NCBI GenBank assembly: GCA_964006375.1
Contig: OZ023266.1
Location: forward strand, 66,140,263 to 66,204,262
Source of the DNA: Tillus elongatus
Lineage: Eukaryota; Arthropoda; Insecta; Coleoptera; Cleridae
DNA length: 64,000 bases
Reading direction: 5' to 3'
In this document: positions 1-12,777 of the stretch, one piece after another
Numbering within the stretch: the first letter of the stretch is position 1
Layout of the letters: every line of letters begins with the position of its first letter
Notes under the pieces: generated by a model
Database searches by the model: none
What the model was told of the DNA's origin: nothing
Seen by the model: only the letters and a program-made list of their open reading frames with translations
Position numbers and translations under genes: made by a program

Positions 1-306
1 GAAGGGTACTGGGTTCGATCCCAGGGTACTCCTTTCACTTTTTCAGTACAAACTGTAAAATTAACATCAAGCGAGGTTCTTACAATGTAATTGAGCAAGT
101 TGAATGTCTTCACGTTCCGCCTTTCGGAGGGGGCCTAAAGTCGTCGGTCCGGTGTCCAAGCGATGTTGGGCACGTTAAAGATCCCTACCCTCCTTACAGA
201 AAGGCAGGGGTTCGGCAACATTTCCAGGATAGTGAGGTGAAACTGCTACCTGGCGTCGGTGATTTGCCATAGTCGCGGAAATAGGCCGGCGTTAAAGAAA
301 CAAAAA
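1..306 (+). mobile_element. tRNA-derived SINE, left end cut by the window edge
   Basis: The window opens at a tRNA-like B box (GGGTTCGATCCC at about 11-22). The following body (cacgttaaagatccctaccc, then a GTCGGT/ATAGTCGCGG block) matches the more complete copy at 60541-60867 almost base for base. The tail is a short A-rich stretch running into a CA/TA microsatellite. The A-box half lies outside the window. The tRNA-derived origin is inferred from the complete copy. Confidence 0.8.
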
Positions 307-1061
<755 letters not shown>

Positions 1062-1225
1062 ATATACAGTGTGTCCCACCGGGAAGGGCCGCGATCGTTA
1101 TATGGAAAAGTATGTACAGGTTGATTCTAAAAATTTAGCTACACACCGATTTCAAAAATATATTCAAATTTCTGGCAATTCCGGTTATACGAACTTGGGT
1201 ATTTTAAATAGAACGCCCTGTATAT
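1062..1225. mobile_element. Short MITE-like element with CAGTGTGTCCC / CGCCCTGTATA ends
   Basis: The left end reads atatacagtgtgtccc and the right end ends in acgccctgtatat, so the two ends are imperfect inverted repeats about 150 bp apart. This type of end is common in small insect DNA elements. Related starts occur at 23477 and 45048. There is no coding capacity. Confidence 0.45.
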
Positions 1226-2947
1226 TTCTGAATTTTTAAATTCTACGTCAAATGGTAAGTTAACGTGGTGTAAAAGTTGTCTCTACTTAAATTGAATTGT
1301 TTTCGAACATTTTCAGATTTTATTAAAGAAGTGATAGTGACAGCACTAATTTTGTATCTTTAACAGTGGAACACCTTTAATTACATTTTTTGCAACAATA
1401 ATAATCTATGTGTTGTTACATGTAAAATTAGTATATAATGTCTGAAGAACATACAGATGCCTCAAAATGTATAGATAAGCTAGTTTTCCGTTTCAATAAG
1501 TCATTAAACTCGATTTCAAATAATATGCCCAGTATATTATTCTACAGTTAGTAGAATAATTAAATTCTGAACTGAATAATGTCGATTTATGTAAGGTTTC
1601 ACAGATGAAATCAATTTTATTATAGAAACGTTCAAAAAATAGAATCTTTCATGGTATCAAGCAGCCTGTGAAAAAATTAACAATTAAGCTTGTCACAGAT
1701 TTCAAATTATTTGTCAGTTGCTGTGGCACTCTAATTTCTGTCCACTTTAAAGCACAAGTTTACAAAACTGGTTATAAAAGATGCCATCACAATGAAATTA
1801 TACTCATGAAGACTATTATTTAAATTTATTTATCATGTTTGGATAGTGTAAGAAAGTTATAACAAGAACTTGTGATACATTTGCTGCTCAATTCCTTCAG
1901 AAATAAAAACCACCACGACATGCTGTAAGATGCATCTTAGAGAATTTTGGCATTGCGAAACTAAATATCCAAATAAAAGCTATTGCTGATATCGAAAACA
2001 TGAAAATGATGCTTCTAGGGTACTTCTGAGTTTTTACATTGATGTTATTAGGACAACCTTCTCTGGAATATGGTTTCTTTAAAAACTCAATACATAGAAT
2101 TTTGGTTAAACACAATTTTCACTCACTTCCTATACATATGGTGCAATAATTTGATGAAACAGATTTTGTGGAAAGCCAACGATTTGGGAAATTTATTTTG
2201 ACAAGATACCAGGAGAATGATCCCTTTCCAGATAATATTACATGGATTGGTAAGTCGAGGTTTCCTAAAAATTGTCTTCTAGTCTTGTCGACCTAATCCC
2301 CCTTTTGGAGTGACTCAAATCCAGAAATAATAAATTATATTTATAGTTTATTTCTTAGTACATAATTAAACAATGTGTTGTAAAAATATGTTCAATGCTT
2401 GTGTTTTCAATAGATATAATTTTGATTTGTAACTTGTCTAAAGGGAACTGCGAAATTTTGCCACAGTCACATTTCTAATTTCGAGAAATATTCCATAGCT
2501 TGAGCATCCATTTAGCTGTACATTACCACTCTATATGTTCAGCTCCCATTTTGCAATAACTTTTTCGAAGTTTGTGGTGTATCAGTAAAACATCCAGTAA
2601 AAGTTACAATGAAATGTAATCATCTGTTCCTGTTTTCGGTCTTGCGAGAATTGGACGATTTTTTATACTTTTTAGTTCATCAAGTCGTTAAACTGTTGGC
2701 GATACTGTACATCTGTTAATTGGGGGTCTGTTTGGTTGACTGTCGTTAAGCACATGACAAGCTTCAAGATGGGTCCTTTTACGATTACCGAATCCAACAA
2801 CTATCTACAACTAATTCAATGCTCTCAATCTCGGGAGTATTTATTTTTGTTTACCTATCTTAACTTATGGCAGACAGTTGTATCATAATCTTCGACAAAC
2901 TATATAAGGAGACTGGTTTCGACCGTATTTTAAATGTGACTCTAGAT
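1226..2947. other. AT-rich intergenic DNA, no feature recognised
   Basis: No long reading frames on either strand and no recognisable repeat ends. Confidence 0.6.
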
Positions 2948-3722
2948 GAAATCTTGTACAATTCAACCCCACCAAATCTCAGTCTTGCTATCTTTCTCAT
3001 AAGAGATACACCAGCCCTAGACTCATCACAATGAACAACCAAGTTATTCAAAGTAATAAGTCCTTTTCTCTTGTTGGCATTTCTGTGTATCGAAATCTTA
3101 ATTGGCACCAACATGTCACATCAATTGCAGAAGCGGCTGCTAAGAAATTAGGTTTCCTCTTCCGGGCTCGCAAATACTTTTCACCAGCTAATCTCTATAC
3201 CTTATATACTTCACAAATAAGGCCAAACCTCGAATACTGCTCCCACATCTGGGGTGCAGCTGCCGCTTCTGCACTCGCTACCCTGGACTCCATTCAAAGG
3301 AGAGCTATACGTCTCATCAGTGACCCTACCCTCACCCAAAGGCTGCCTTCTCTTGCCCACCGACGTGCCGTTGGTGACGTCTCTCTATTTTATAGATATC
3401 TGCACGGGCACTGCTCAGAGGAGCTTTCCTCCATAGTTCCCCCACCTGCTGCCCCCAACAGATCTGTCAGAGGAACAGAGCGAATGCACCCTTTTACTGT
3501 CTAGGTCACCAGACATAGAACTTCTTGTTATGCCCGCTCTTTTGTCCCGAGGACTTCCAAGTTGTGGAATTCCTTGCCGGCACATGTGTTTCCTTCTCCT
3601 CCGAGCCTCCAAACCTTCAAGTCCAGAATTAACAAGTTGCCTCTTTCCTCCCTGTCAACACCCAAGGTACGATAGTATTTAGGCTGTAAGCCCTCGTGGT
3701 GTGTTGTTGAAATTAATAAAAC
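2948..3722 (+). pseudogene. LINE3 copy A: 5'-truncated non-LTR retrotransposon, RT C-terminal end
   Basis: A reading frame at 3031-3504 encodes the thumb and C-terminal part of a reverse transcriptase ORF; it contains NLNWHQHV, LGFLFRARKYF, RPNLEYCSHIWG and RRAIRLI blocks. It is about 90% similar to the LINE3 copies at 13242-14680 and 24345-26165 (minus strand). Sequence similarity starts abruptly at gaaatcttgtac (2948), as expected for 5' truncation during target-primed reverse transcription. The frame breaks after 3504, and the 3' end carries the shared GTGTTGTTGAAATTAATAAA tail. The family looks jockey/CR1-like; the clade was not determined. Non-functional. Confidence 0.8.
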
Positions 3723-4299
3723 CGCTTATTAGAATTTTTTTGGTAGAAGTCAGGATGAGACGGATACGGAAGATTTGATTTTTTGTTCTTGTTATTAGTT
3801 TGAATTGAAAAAGCGAAAGAGTATCTTTATAAATTGCCAAAATTAATAGCAGTAAGTAGATGACACAATTTAGTAAAATACAACATTCCCTAACCAAAAG
3901 TCTGCTACTTCAACGCCGTTAATAACAATAGGCTTTCTTCAAAATTTAAAGTACGTAAGTTAATACACGTTTTGGTTAATTTAAATTAAACTCCACTGAA
4001 GACGACACAGTAAAACAACTGATTAGATCAATGCTACTGGCATATTTATCCTTCGTAACATTTCTCCCAAGTTTATTCAAAGCCACAAGATGAACACAAG
4101 ATATTACTGTGTGAATAAGATCATTTCTATGACTATAATAATGAAAATTAAACAAAAAACCTAATGTTATCAATCCAACTTCTAAGTACAAGTTATAATA
4201 GTACGATAAGAGACAAAATTTTGCTAAACTTTCGTTATGAGAAGACGATATGAAATAGCTACTATATTGCATATCTGATTTAGATCGAACAACATCTAT
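3723..4299. other. Intergenic, no feature recognised
   Basis: No recognisable genes or repeats. A minus-strand open frame overlaps this area (to 4461), but its right part is repeat-derived and it is not supported as a gene. Confidence 0.5.
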
Positions 4300-4415
4300 C
4301 TTTAAAGCGGAACCAGGTAGTATGTTGTCACGACAGCTCCAATTAACACAAAATGTTATAAAATAGAGACTGTGTACAACCAACCAACATCTAGCCTTAC
4401 ATTGTCCCAGTATTA
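4300..4415. repeat. Diverged fragment of the ~320-bp retrozyme-like repeat
   Basis: GCGGAACCA..GTAGTATGTTGTCACG and the following CTCCAATTAACACA segment match units of the array at 48444-51450. The last about 28 bp (catctagccttacattgtcc) match the same unit in the opposite orientation, so the fragment is internally inverted. The hammerhead portion is missing. Confidence 0.65.
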
Positions 4416-5045
4416 AAGCCACCGAAATTCTTCCAAAATACCGATACCAACTACAACTCAAAAATTTGTTGTTAGTGATCGCGTTAGAGTTTTATGAAGA
4501 CAATAGCAAGTAATATAAATTATGGACCTGCAAGCCCTCAGAATCTCTTTATTCCTTCATTTTTTTCATTATTGCATTTGCATCTTAAGTATTATTTAAA
4601 TTTTATGAGCTGTTGGTGTTTTAGGTGAAAAATATCTATATATTTTCACTTCTCTGAAAAACATACCCCTGACGAAATACAGAATTTTTTTCTTCAGCGC
4701 GATGCTGCACCTTTACACTGAGGTCAGTTAATCAATAATTTTCTCCAGGCCACCTACGATGGTCAATATATTACTAATAACGGACCTTTTTGTGGCTCCT
4801 GCGGTCTCCCGACTCAGCTATTTTAGACTATTTCACTTGGGAGACGATATAAAGTAAGTTTTACAAAACCACATTAACAACAATGGATACCTGTATGTAT
4901 ACGTTCTTGAACTTTCCCCAAGACTCCATTAAATGTGCTACGCATACTAAATTAATTATAGATACATTTTGTAAATTTTTTGACGTAATATTATTTTATT
5001 TTTCATGAATATCTGTTGCCCTAAGGTACTTGCGAGGCAGTTCCG
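4416..5045. other. Intergenic, no feature recognised
   Basis: AT-rich, with no supportable feature. Confidence 0.5.
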
Positions 5046-5150
5046 TACTAAATACAGATGTAAAGACTTTTTCTATGGCTGCACAAATTTGATTTTCGTC
5101 TGTCCGGTCACAGAGAAGAAAACCAACACTTGTGAAGCCATAGAAGAAAT
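5046..5150. repeat. Foldback repeat, copy 1 of 2
   Basis: It starts TACTAAATACAGATG and contains an imperfect hairpin: CTATGGCTGCACAAAT near the start pairs with CTTGTGAAGCCATAG near the end. The same unit occurs at 59713-59858. Confidence 0.6.
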
Positions 5151-5665
5151 CTATACATGTTTATTTTATTTATGTTGGCCAAATCCACTCTCAGCTCGAA
5201 CGATTTACTTTTGTTTGTATTATCCAGTTATTGAAAACTGTTTTTTTATTACAATCCCATTTCAGGCAATTATTGGTACAGCTCCAAATTTTCACAGCAG
5301 TGCTGTTTTTGTATTACATCGCCAACAGTGGGTTTGTTTCTTTGTATTTCTGCTTTAGAGATATGAAAGTTAATTAACTTATCCAGAATGCGTTATACTA
5401 TATCTCGTAACGGTTGCTGTTTGTGAGGACATCATGCAGACAATGAATAAATGTAAATAGTCTTTATATCGTAGGTAATTTATATTAATGATTTTATTCC
5501 TGTGATTTTTCATGACGAAATGACAGTGTCAAAGCAACTGACAACAAGTTTAAAATATGTGCCAAGCTAAAATTTTACTCTGTTTGACGCAATGAAATCT
5601 TTGAGTTATTGAACATTTCTATAGTAAAATTTGTTGTATCTCAGAAACCTTGAGAGATAAGTATA
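5151..5665. other. Intergenic, no feature recognised
   Basis: AT-rich, with no supportable feature up to the target-site duplication of RH-LINE1 copy 1. Confidence 0.5.
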
Positions 5666-5765
5666 TAGAAATATGTAGGTTAGGTTAGGTTAGGTTAGAT
5701 TGTGAGTGGTCCATATCGGTCCCTCCACCGCGACCATAAGGTCTATTGTGGCTCACGCCTAATGT

Positions 5766-8700
5766 CTATATTTCGCCCAACAAATCCAGCCTCCTACAGA
5801 GGTCGATAACCTTTGCGGGCGAAAGTTGATCCAGATCCTCTGGAGCAAGCTTTACCTTGCCAAAGAGCAGGTGTCTAGTCCTATCCGCTGCCGGACAGGA
5901 ACACAGCACGTGCTCTGCTGTTTCGTCATTCTCCATACACAGCCGGCACTCGGTCTCCTGACCGATCCCAGTACGGTGCATGTGATGCCGCAAGCGACAG
6001 TGTCCTGTATACAGGCCGACTAGAGTACTCAGTTGTTGTCTGTTCAACTCTAGAAGTTTCTTAGCCCTTGACTCAGACAGGCCATTTATGAAGGCCTTAG
6101 CGTGAGCTAATCCTGGAAGATTTTGCCAATATTGAATTGTCCTTCTCTCTGTCCAGGTCTTTAAGGTGCGTTTTGCTGTGCACGATGTTATTCCCAGCAC
6201 CGGTTCTGGTCCGACAAAGTCACACTGGGCACCACTCCTGGCAAGCGCGTCTGCCGCAACGTTGCCATCATGGTCCGAGTGACCCGGTATCCAGACCAGC
6301 GACACCTCATTACAGCTGCCCAATTCGTTAAGGGCAGATTTACAACTCCATACCGTCTTTGAATTGCACCGGTAGGAACCAAGAGCCTTTATTGCAGCTT
6401 GGCTATCTGCATATATCTTTATCGATTTGTTTGTGCATAGGTCTTTTAAGCTTTCCCTTGCACACATCTCGATGGCATAAACTTCTGCCTGGTGTATGGT
6501 TGCGTACTTGCCGAGGCTAGCTGATAGTCTAGCATCGGTGCTGCCCCCATATGCGCCGGCTCCTACTCCCATATTGGTTTTGGAGCCGTCAGAGTACCAG
6601 CAGAGGTCCGCTCTCAACAGGGTCGATTGGTTCCGGTCCCAGTCCTCCCTTTCCGGGAGGACGGTCTTGAAAGACAGATCTCTGCTGATTTTTGAAGGAA
6701 TCAAGTCCGAGACCATTCCCAGAATCCTGTGACAATCACTGTCATCAAGGAGTCCGGACCCCCTCAGACTGACTTCCCTCGGCATGTTATCTGCCGTTTG
6801 TATTAGTCTGTACGTTGTCCACCTCGCCACCCTCTCCAACCATATGTGAAGTGGGGGAATATTGAGGAGGACCTCCAGGGCGACTGATGGTGCGGTGCTT
6901 ATCGCTCCCGTTATCATCAGACATGCTTGTCTCTGTAGATGAGCCAGTTTGGCCCTCGCGGTACCACTAAGTACCTTAGGCCACCAAACTATGGCTCCAT
7001 ATGTTATCATAGGTCTGATAACCACTACATAGAGCCAGTACATCTGTTGGGGGTTTGTTCCCCAGTTGTTCCCACAGATTCTCCGGCAGGTCCACAGGGA
7101 CATCTTAGCCCTGCGGATAACATTTTCTAACTGTCTGTCCCAGTTGAGCTTCTTATCTAGGATAACTCCCAGATATTTTGCTTGGTCCGAAAATGGAATG
7201 TTTTCCCCCATAAGATTAGGTGGTTTTAATTTGTCCAACCTTCTTCTTCTGGTGAACGGGACAATGATCGTTTTGCGAGGGTTCACAGACATCTGTTCCC
7301 TACGGCACCAATCATTGACTACATTTAGTGCTTCTTGAAGAGTACTAGACAGTTCCTCCTCAGATTTGCCTCTAACCATTATGACGAGATCATCCGCATA
7401 CGCCTGGACCGCAACCTCCCAGAGTCCGAGGATAGCCAGCAGGTCGTCCACAAAGAGGGACCACAACAGGGGGGATAGAACGCCCCCCTGAGGACACCCT
7501 CTCGTAGCCCTAACGCTGACCACCTCTCCCCGTAATGAGGTAATAATGGTCCGATTGTGCAGCATGTTTCCGATCCAGCCACAGATGGTAGGTTCCACCC
7601 CCCTAGCGATAGCGGCCTCGTAGAGGGAGATCGGTAATGCATTATTAAATGCTCCTTCTATGTCGAGAAATGCCGCCACCGCAACCTCTCCATTTTCCAG
7701 AGAGTGTGTGATCTTCTCGACGAGGTTATTGAGCGCTAACTCACTTGATTTGCCAGTTTGATAGGCATACTGGTGGGTATTTAGGGGGTTCTTGGGTAAG
7801 ATGTTCCCCCTAATGTGTCCGTCCAGTATTTTTTCCAATCCCTTCAGGAGGAATGATGTAATACTGAGAGGTCTCAGTGAAGTAGGTAGGAGGTCATTAC
7901 GTCCCAATTTGGGAATGTAAACCCCCCTAACCACCGTCCAGCTGGAAGGAATATAGTTCCAGGCCAGACTGGCTCTGAACAGCCTGATAAGGAAGGGTAG
8001 GAGAATCTCCAGTCCCTTTTGTAGTAGGACCGGTACCACCCCATCCTCCCCTGGCGACTTGAATGGCTGGAAATGATTCACAGCACACTCCACTGCCGAG
8101 GCTGTAACTATTCTCCGAGCAACTAGCCAGTCCTCCCTTTGGGGGCGTTTAGATCGTCCCTCAGCTGGTAGGACCTCACCGTTGCTCAGGATCAGACAAT
8201 CTGGGAAGTGTGTGTGTGCTAAGAGCTCTAACGTTTCTTTCCGAGATTCAGTAAAGGAACCATCTTGTCGTTTTATCGATCCCAGTTCCTGTACACGGTC
8301 GCGTGAGAGAATCCTGTGGATTCTGGCACTGCTGGGCAAATTATTAATGTCCCCGCAGAACCTCCTCCAGGACTCCCTCTTAGCGTTCCTGATCTCTTTA
8401 TTATAATGTGTTAGAGCAGTTTTATATTGCTCCCAGTTGCATGTAATCTTAGCACGATTGAAGAGACGTCTAATTTCTCTTCGTAGTTTATCGAGGTTAT
8501 TATTCCACCAAGTAGACCCCGACTGTCTCTCTTTGACCTCAGTGGACAGTTTTCGTGATAGGCAGAGACCACAGCTTCCCTAACCTGTTCGGCCGCAATC
8601 TCGATCTCATCACGATCCCTCACTGTGGGGATTATGGACCCAAGTCTGTCGGCGAGGGACTGTTTGTATCCCTCCCAATCCGTCCTCCTCGGGTCCCGAT

Positions 8701-9412
8701 ACTCCACCACAGGTCTAGGGCCTGTTTCAATCTCAAATAGGATATGGGCATGGTCTGAACATGAGGGTTCAGACGACACCCTCCATTTGAGGATTTTTGA
8801 GCTCAAAAGCCTTGAGCTGATCGTAAGATCTAAAACCTCTCTCCGGTTAGCTGTAAGAAAGGTGGTTTCCGAGCCTATGTTGTTGACAACCAGCTCCTCC
8901 CCTAAAATGTATTCAAATAGTGATTCACCTCGTCTGTTAGTGTCCGTGCTCCCCCAAGCCAAGTGATGGGAGTTCGCATCACACCCCATTACGAGGTGAT
9001 AGTTGTTCCTCTTGCAGTAGGCGATCAATTTCCGCACCTCTGCTGGAGGTGGTTGTTCTGCATCTCTGTCTCCAGGGAAATAGGCCGAACAGGCCACCAC
9101 TTCCAGCCTGGTCCTCCCGGATGTGATCACGAGATGGATGGATGTCATGTCCTGGGTGCAGTACTCTGAAAGTGTAAAATACTGCAAGTTGTTTCTGATC
9201 CAGATACAGGCTCTGGGGTTAGTACCAGAGCCCACCTCTACTATCTTACCAGAAGTGTTACCCAGCCCTTTAGTTCGTTCCGAATTAGCGGTCCAGGGCT
9301 CTTGGAGAAGAGCAATATCTATTTGCTCTTCCTTTAATTTCATGCTAAGGAGGTATGTCGCAGCCTTAGCATGATGCAGATTAGGTTGAATGCACCTTAA
9401 GTTGGTGGGCAT
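5766..9412 (-). pseudogene. RH-LINE1 copy 1 ORF2 (AP endonuclease-RT-RNase H), one frameshift
   Basis: This encodes the replication polyprotein of the element: it nicks target DNA and copies the RNA into it. The first part (9412 to about 8520) is the APE-type endonuclease with LLQEPW, MGCDANSHH and SDH motifs. The second part (from 8339 down to 5766) holds the RT with QYAYQTGKS, LDIEGAFNN, GCPQGGVLSPL and YADD, then an RNase H with YSDGS, AEVYAIEMC, ADSQAA and GNVAADALA, then a CxxC..H..C cluster (CRLCMEN..EHVLCSC). Compared with copy 2, one G is missing in a G run near 8521, which shifts the frame between the endonuclease and RT halves. The tryptophan codon that became TAG in copy 2 is intact here. 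The ORF would be about 1215 residues without the indel. Inactive as it stands. Confidence 0.92.
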
Positions 9413-9479
9413 GTGGGTAGGAATATAGGAATGTATGGAGGAAAAAGGAGTTGTTTGAGGAGCTTAAAGGAAAAGGGAA

Positions 9480-9870
9480 TTATGGTGCAGGTTCCTCCTC
9501 CTTTTTAGGAGCTCGATAACCAAGCTTCCTATTAGAGGGTCTACCTTTGGTAGTCGTCCTAGAGGTGGACTTTCCTTTCCCCTGTTGTTTCCCTCTGGAG
9601 GTTCCAGTGGAAGGTTGAATCCTGCCACCTCCTCTATTGGGTCTGTGTAAGTCGTGTCCATGTTTGGTCCCACGAGCAGCAAGGGAAAATAGACCTCCAT
9701 GGAAGAGCCCCGCATCCCATGAATAGGCATTTACACAGGGAGGTCGCCCGGTTTCCCTGGGGAGGGTTAACGTTAGCGACAGAATTACCATCCTGCCAAT
9801 GCCCGGCCATATCGGCCAGAAGCATCATCGCCTCGGCACCAACCCGCCAACGACCTTGCGATGTGGGTTT
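9480..9870 (-). pseudogene. RH-LINE1 copy 1 ORF1 region (short, basic)
   Basis: All three minus frames are open over parts of this stretch. The most protein-like frame (9480 upward) ends in a Gly/Lys/Arg-rich tail, GGGRIQPSTGTSRGKQQGKG, suggesting an RNA-binding ORF1-type product. An ATG-initiated 88-residue frame (9464-9730) overlaps it. The same frames are open in copy 2. No zinc knuckle is visible, and which frame is translated is unclear. Confidence 0.45.
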
Positions 9871-9958
9871 TTTATAGAGGAGTCTCCTCGCAATGCCGGC
9901 CAATTAAGGCAAGCATTCCCGGCCCTCCTAAGACATGACTAGGAAGGGTTACGGTTTG

Positions 9959-10036
9959 GTTAGTTCATTTAGTTCACGTCTAATAGTAGACGCTATCCAG
10001 GGTGCACCACGGGGAGGCGAACTAACTTTACACCCC
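9959..10036 (-). ncRNA. HDV-like self-cleaving ribozyme at the 5' end of RH-LINE1 copy 1
   Basis: The same 78-nt double-pseudoknot fold as at 26779-26856, beginning exactly at the element's first base as fixed by the TSD. P1 is GGGGTGT with GCACCCT, P2 is GTTAGTTC with GAACTAAC, P3 is GCC with GGT, and P4 is GCGTCTA with TAGACGT. Loop L3 is TCCCCGT here (TCCACGT in copy 2). The catalytic cytosine is in the CTAAA joining strand. HDV-like ribozymes that free LINE 5' ends are an established class; activity here is inferred. Confidence 0.8.
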
Positions 10037-10047
10037 TAGAAATATGT

Positions 10048-11016
10048 GTCATTGGGCTTAGAATTTAATTATTCTTCCAACTGTAAAATAACACACACAT
10101 TGTGCTCGATTTTTGTGACTTTTTAAATTGACCAATAAGTTTATACATTTTGAGGGCCCTGTATAACGGTACTGCAACTGTTGCTTTTTCCTTTAGCTTT
10201 TTTACGAAAACAGCTCAATTTAGGGCTTGGCGACTTACACAAGATTCGATGTAGAATTGAAAAATGCAGAAATATATAGAGTTCTATTTAAAATAGGCCA
10301 GTTGGTGTCGACTTTTAGTATAACCCAAAATACGAAAGGCATTAACTTAGTTACCAGCATTTTCAGATAAGAGCTTGAATGAGTCTCCTTTGAAAACAAG
10401 CAGTTTGTAATTGAGTTCTTTTAACGACACTTTTCGACCTATGAAGACGAGAAATAATTTTTCGTGACAACAATTTATTATTCTTACATAAACAACTTCA
10501 TTTGCAGTAAATTCTGCTTCCAAACAAAATTTTTAAAAGGATTAGGATTTGAATCACATTTGATGCCTCGCTGTACATTGATCATTCTGCGTGGGTTCTG
10601 TTAACTGAGCGTTTCTGCCTGAAGCTTTGGCCTCAATATGAAACCTCCATTATGAAAATCGGTTGACGAATAAAAAAGTTATACCCGAAAACAGAAAATG
10701 TTTGTTTCTTGTAATCATCCTGTTAATAAAAAGGATAAACGAAAAATTCTAACCCCGTCTTGTATTTCAACCCGTTTTTACTTGAAATTCAAAAAAAATT
10801 CAAACGGTTTTGACGGTTTAGAAAATTTTCAATGTTTTATTCGACACCCTGTATATAAGTTATGTAAATTACCTGATGTTTCACAAAACAACGGGCAATA
10901 GTTTAAGGCTTGTGATTCGCTTATAAAAGAATTCAATTTGATCGCGGCACTCGAATGTTACATCAAATTAAAAAGCGTAGAAATTTCATCAGCGACGCTT
11001 AGAGTGTTGAGTAGTA
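10048..11016. other. Intergenic with one ACCCTGTATAT repeat end
   Basis: No coding sequence was recognised. GACACCCTGTATATAAG near 10848 is a typical end of small insect DNA elements, but no partner end was located with confidence. Confidence 0.45.
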
Positions 11017-11018
11017 TA

Positions 11019-12775
11019 CAGTGTGATAATAAAGTTTGGAACATAATTGATAAATGTGTTATTTAATTTTTTCACTAAAAACGCTCGGGCAGGGCAATTT
11101 TATCTTTTCAATTGCCAACTTATAACGTAAAGATTACATTTATGACGTCACCCTATTTCTGAATGGTCACGTCGTCTTCAGTTTGGTTGGCAACCATGCT
11201 TTTTTGCTGTTTTTCCATATACCTGCTGACTGCTTAAATAATGATGGAAAAATTGGTACCTGACATACAATTTTTTTGAAAAAATCCGAGAGAGTCAAGT
11301 CTGGGAACAATTGCTCCTCGACGCCCTATCCATCTTTCAGAAAATGTGGCATCTAGATATTCACAGACGTCTACACCAAAGTAAGTAGGCGCTCCCTTTT
11401 GCTGAAACCAAATATCTTCATGAGGCACATCTGCCTTGTATTTATTTGGAAAAGTTACTGCCAGAGCTGGCACTAAATCCAGTCGCAAAAGATTAGGTAA
11501 CGTGCTGCTGTAAGATTTCCTGGAAAAAAGTAAGGCACTATGAAACGCCAACCCATTATTCCCATCCATAAATTCACCTTGCCATAACGTTGACTGTGGG
11601 AGTCTTGAGTCCAATGAGGATTTTCCCGTGACCAATATATTGAGTTGTGATAATTTACTGTCCCCAGGTAAACAGTGGCTTCTTTGGAGTAGAGAATGTC
11701 ATTAGGAAAATTTGGATCTTTATCACAGCGTAACATTAATTGTTCACAAAACTGTAAACGGCGCTCTGAGTCATCATCGTTTAACTTGTGTATCAATTGA
11801 ACTTTGTAAGGATGATACTTCTCTTATTTTAATAATTTTAGCGCTAAAGACTGGTCCACGTTATTATCTAGGGCTAGTTGTCTTATAGAATTGTGAGGAT
11901 TTTCCTCAGATTCAAGCAATATATCCATTTTGATTTCTTCACTTACTCGAGTAAGCAAATCTTTTACTAATCCCGTTTCTGTAAATTTGGCAACAATTTA
12001 CCTACTACTGTAAATATTGAAATTGGCGGTCTATCAGGATGTTGTTGGTTAAATAACTCGCATGCTTCCCGATGACTTCTAAGCCTGTCGCCATATCCAA
12101 TCATCATTCATATCTCTACTATTTCCCTTTCGGTTAAACGGGACATTTTTGTTAAGTTCGAATTAGAATTGATTACTTTCAGCACTTTTATACCTTCACC
12201 ACTAAGACTATTAAGTAATTTAAATGACAGGTAATAATTGAAATTAAGCCATCCTGCGATAAAAATCCGATAACTAAATACTGATAACAGTAAATAATAA
12301 ATGAACTATCACGAGTGTTGTTAAAAATTCATTTTGACTTTACTTTTTGTTTAACTTGTCAAATAGTTATACGACAACGTATCAAATATCACATAAGCAA
12401 GTGTTCATTACTTTACAAAAGTGTAGGAAAACCTCATTATTCTAAAGAAAACTCATCCTGAACAAAAACGGTGAGATATTTCTTATATCTTATTAAATTT
12501 AAGTTTCCATTTTTTAAAGTAAATCATGCACTTTTTTGGAAAAAAATGTGATGTCCGGTGCCATGTTTTTTTCATCATTCAAGTAGTAAGCAGGTCTATG
12601 GAAAAACAGCAAAAAAATATGGTTATTTCAAAAACTTATGATGTAGTCATTATCTAATATTTTTTACGTCATAAGTTGGCAATTGAAAAGATAAAATTAA
12701 CCTGTCCCAGCGTTTTTCTTGAAAAAATTAGATAACACATTTATGAATTATGTTCCAAATTTTATCATCACACGG
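11019..12775 (-). mobile_element. Tc1/mariner-type DNA transposon with ~240-bp inverted repeats
   Basis: The ends CAGTGTGATAATAAAG and (reverse strand) CCGTGTGATGATAAAA are inverted repeats flanked by TA on both sides (11017-11018 and 12776-12777), the usual Tc1/mariner target duplication. Similarity between the arms continues for roughly 240 bp (11019-11265 and 12540-12775), including shared GCCAACTTAT.ACGTAA and TTGCTGTTTTTCCATA blocks. The long arms are unusual for this superfamily. The interior carries a decayed transposase on the minus strand. Confidence 0.88.
11234..12146 (-). pseudogene. Decayed Tc1/mariner-type transposase
   Basis: Starting from an ATG at 12146, the minus strand reads MSRLTEREIVEI, a stop, MMIGYGDR and further blocks of an HTH-type DNA-binding start. 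Downstream come KLNDDDSERRLQFCEQLM, EATVYLGTVNYHNSIYWS, NPHW, KVNLWMGIMGWRF, WFQQKGAP and RWIGRRG. These match the order of a DDE-type insect mariner/Tc1 transposase. The acidic residue usually seen in the QQDGAP motif is Lys, and stops and frameshifts interrupt at least three places. It sits inside the TIRs, reads opposite to the numbering, and is certainly inactive. Confidence 0.82.
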
Positions 12776-12777
12776 TA

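Larger units (their letters stand above)
5677..10036 (-). mobile_element. RH-LINE1 copy 1: near full-length RNase H-bearing LINE
   Basis: A 4.36-kb non-LTR element on the minus strand, bounded by an 11-bp target-site duplication tagaaatatgt (5666-5676 and 10037-10047). In element order it contains an HDV-like ribozyme (10036 down to 9959), a short ORF1 region, ORF2 (endonuclease, RT, RNase H, CCHC-like end) and a 3' UTR ending in (AACCT)n, seen on the plus strand as AGGTTAGGTTAGG at 5677. It is nearly identical to copy 2 at 26779-31132, so both are recent insertions. The RT plus RNase H combination points to the I/LOA-type superfamily; the exact clade was not determined. Confidence 0.93.

Noticed and set aside
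3976..4461. 161-codon open frame on the minus strand
   Set aside because: Its right part is translated from a retrozyme-like repeat fragment, and there are no domains or codon signals.
5005..5358. 117-codon open frame on the plus strand
   Set aside because: Overlaps a foldback repeat and has no recognisable domain.
5677..5700. Internal telomere array (TTAGG)n
   Set aside because: Only about four units, inside the LINE boundary, and repeated at the 3' end of sister copies; it is the element tail.
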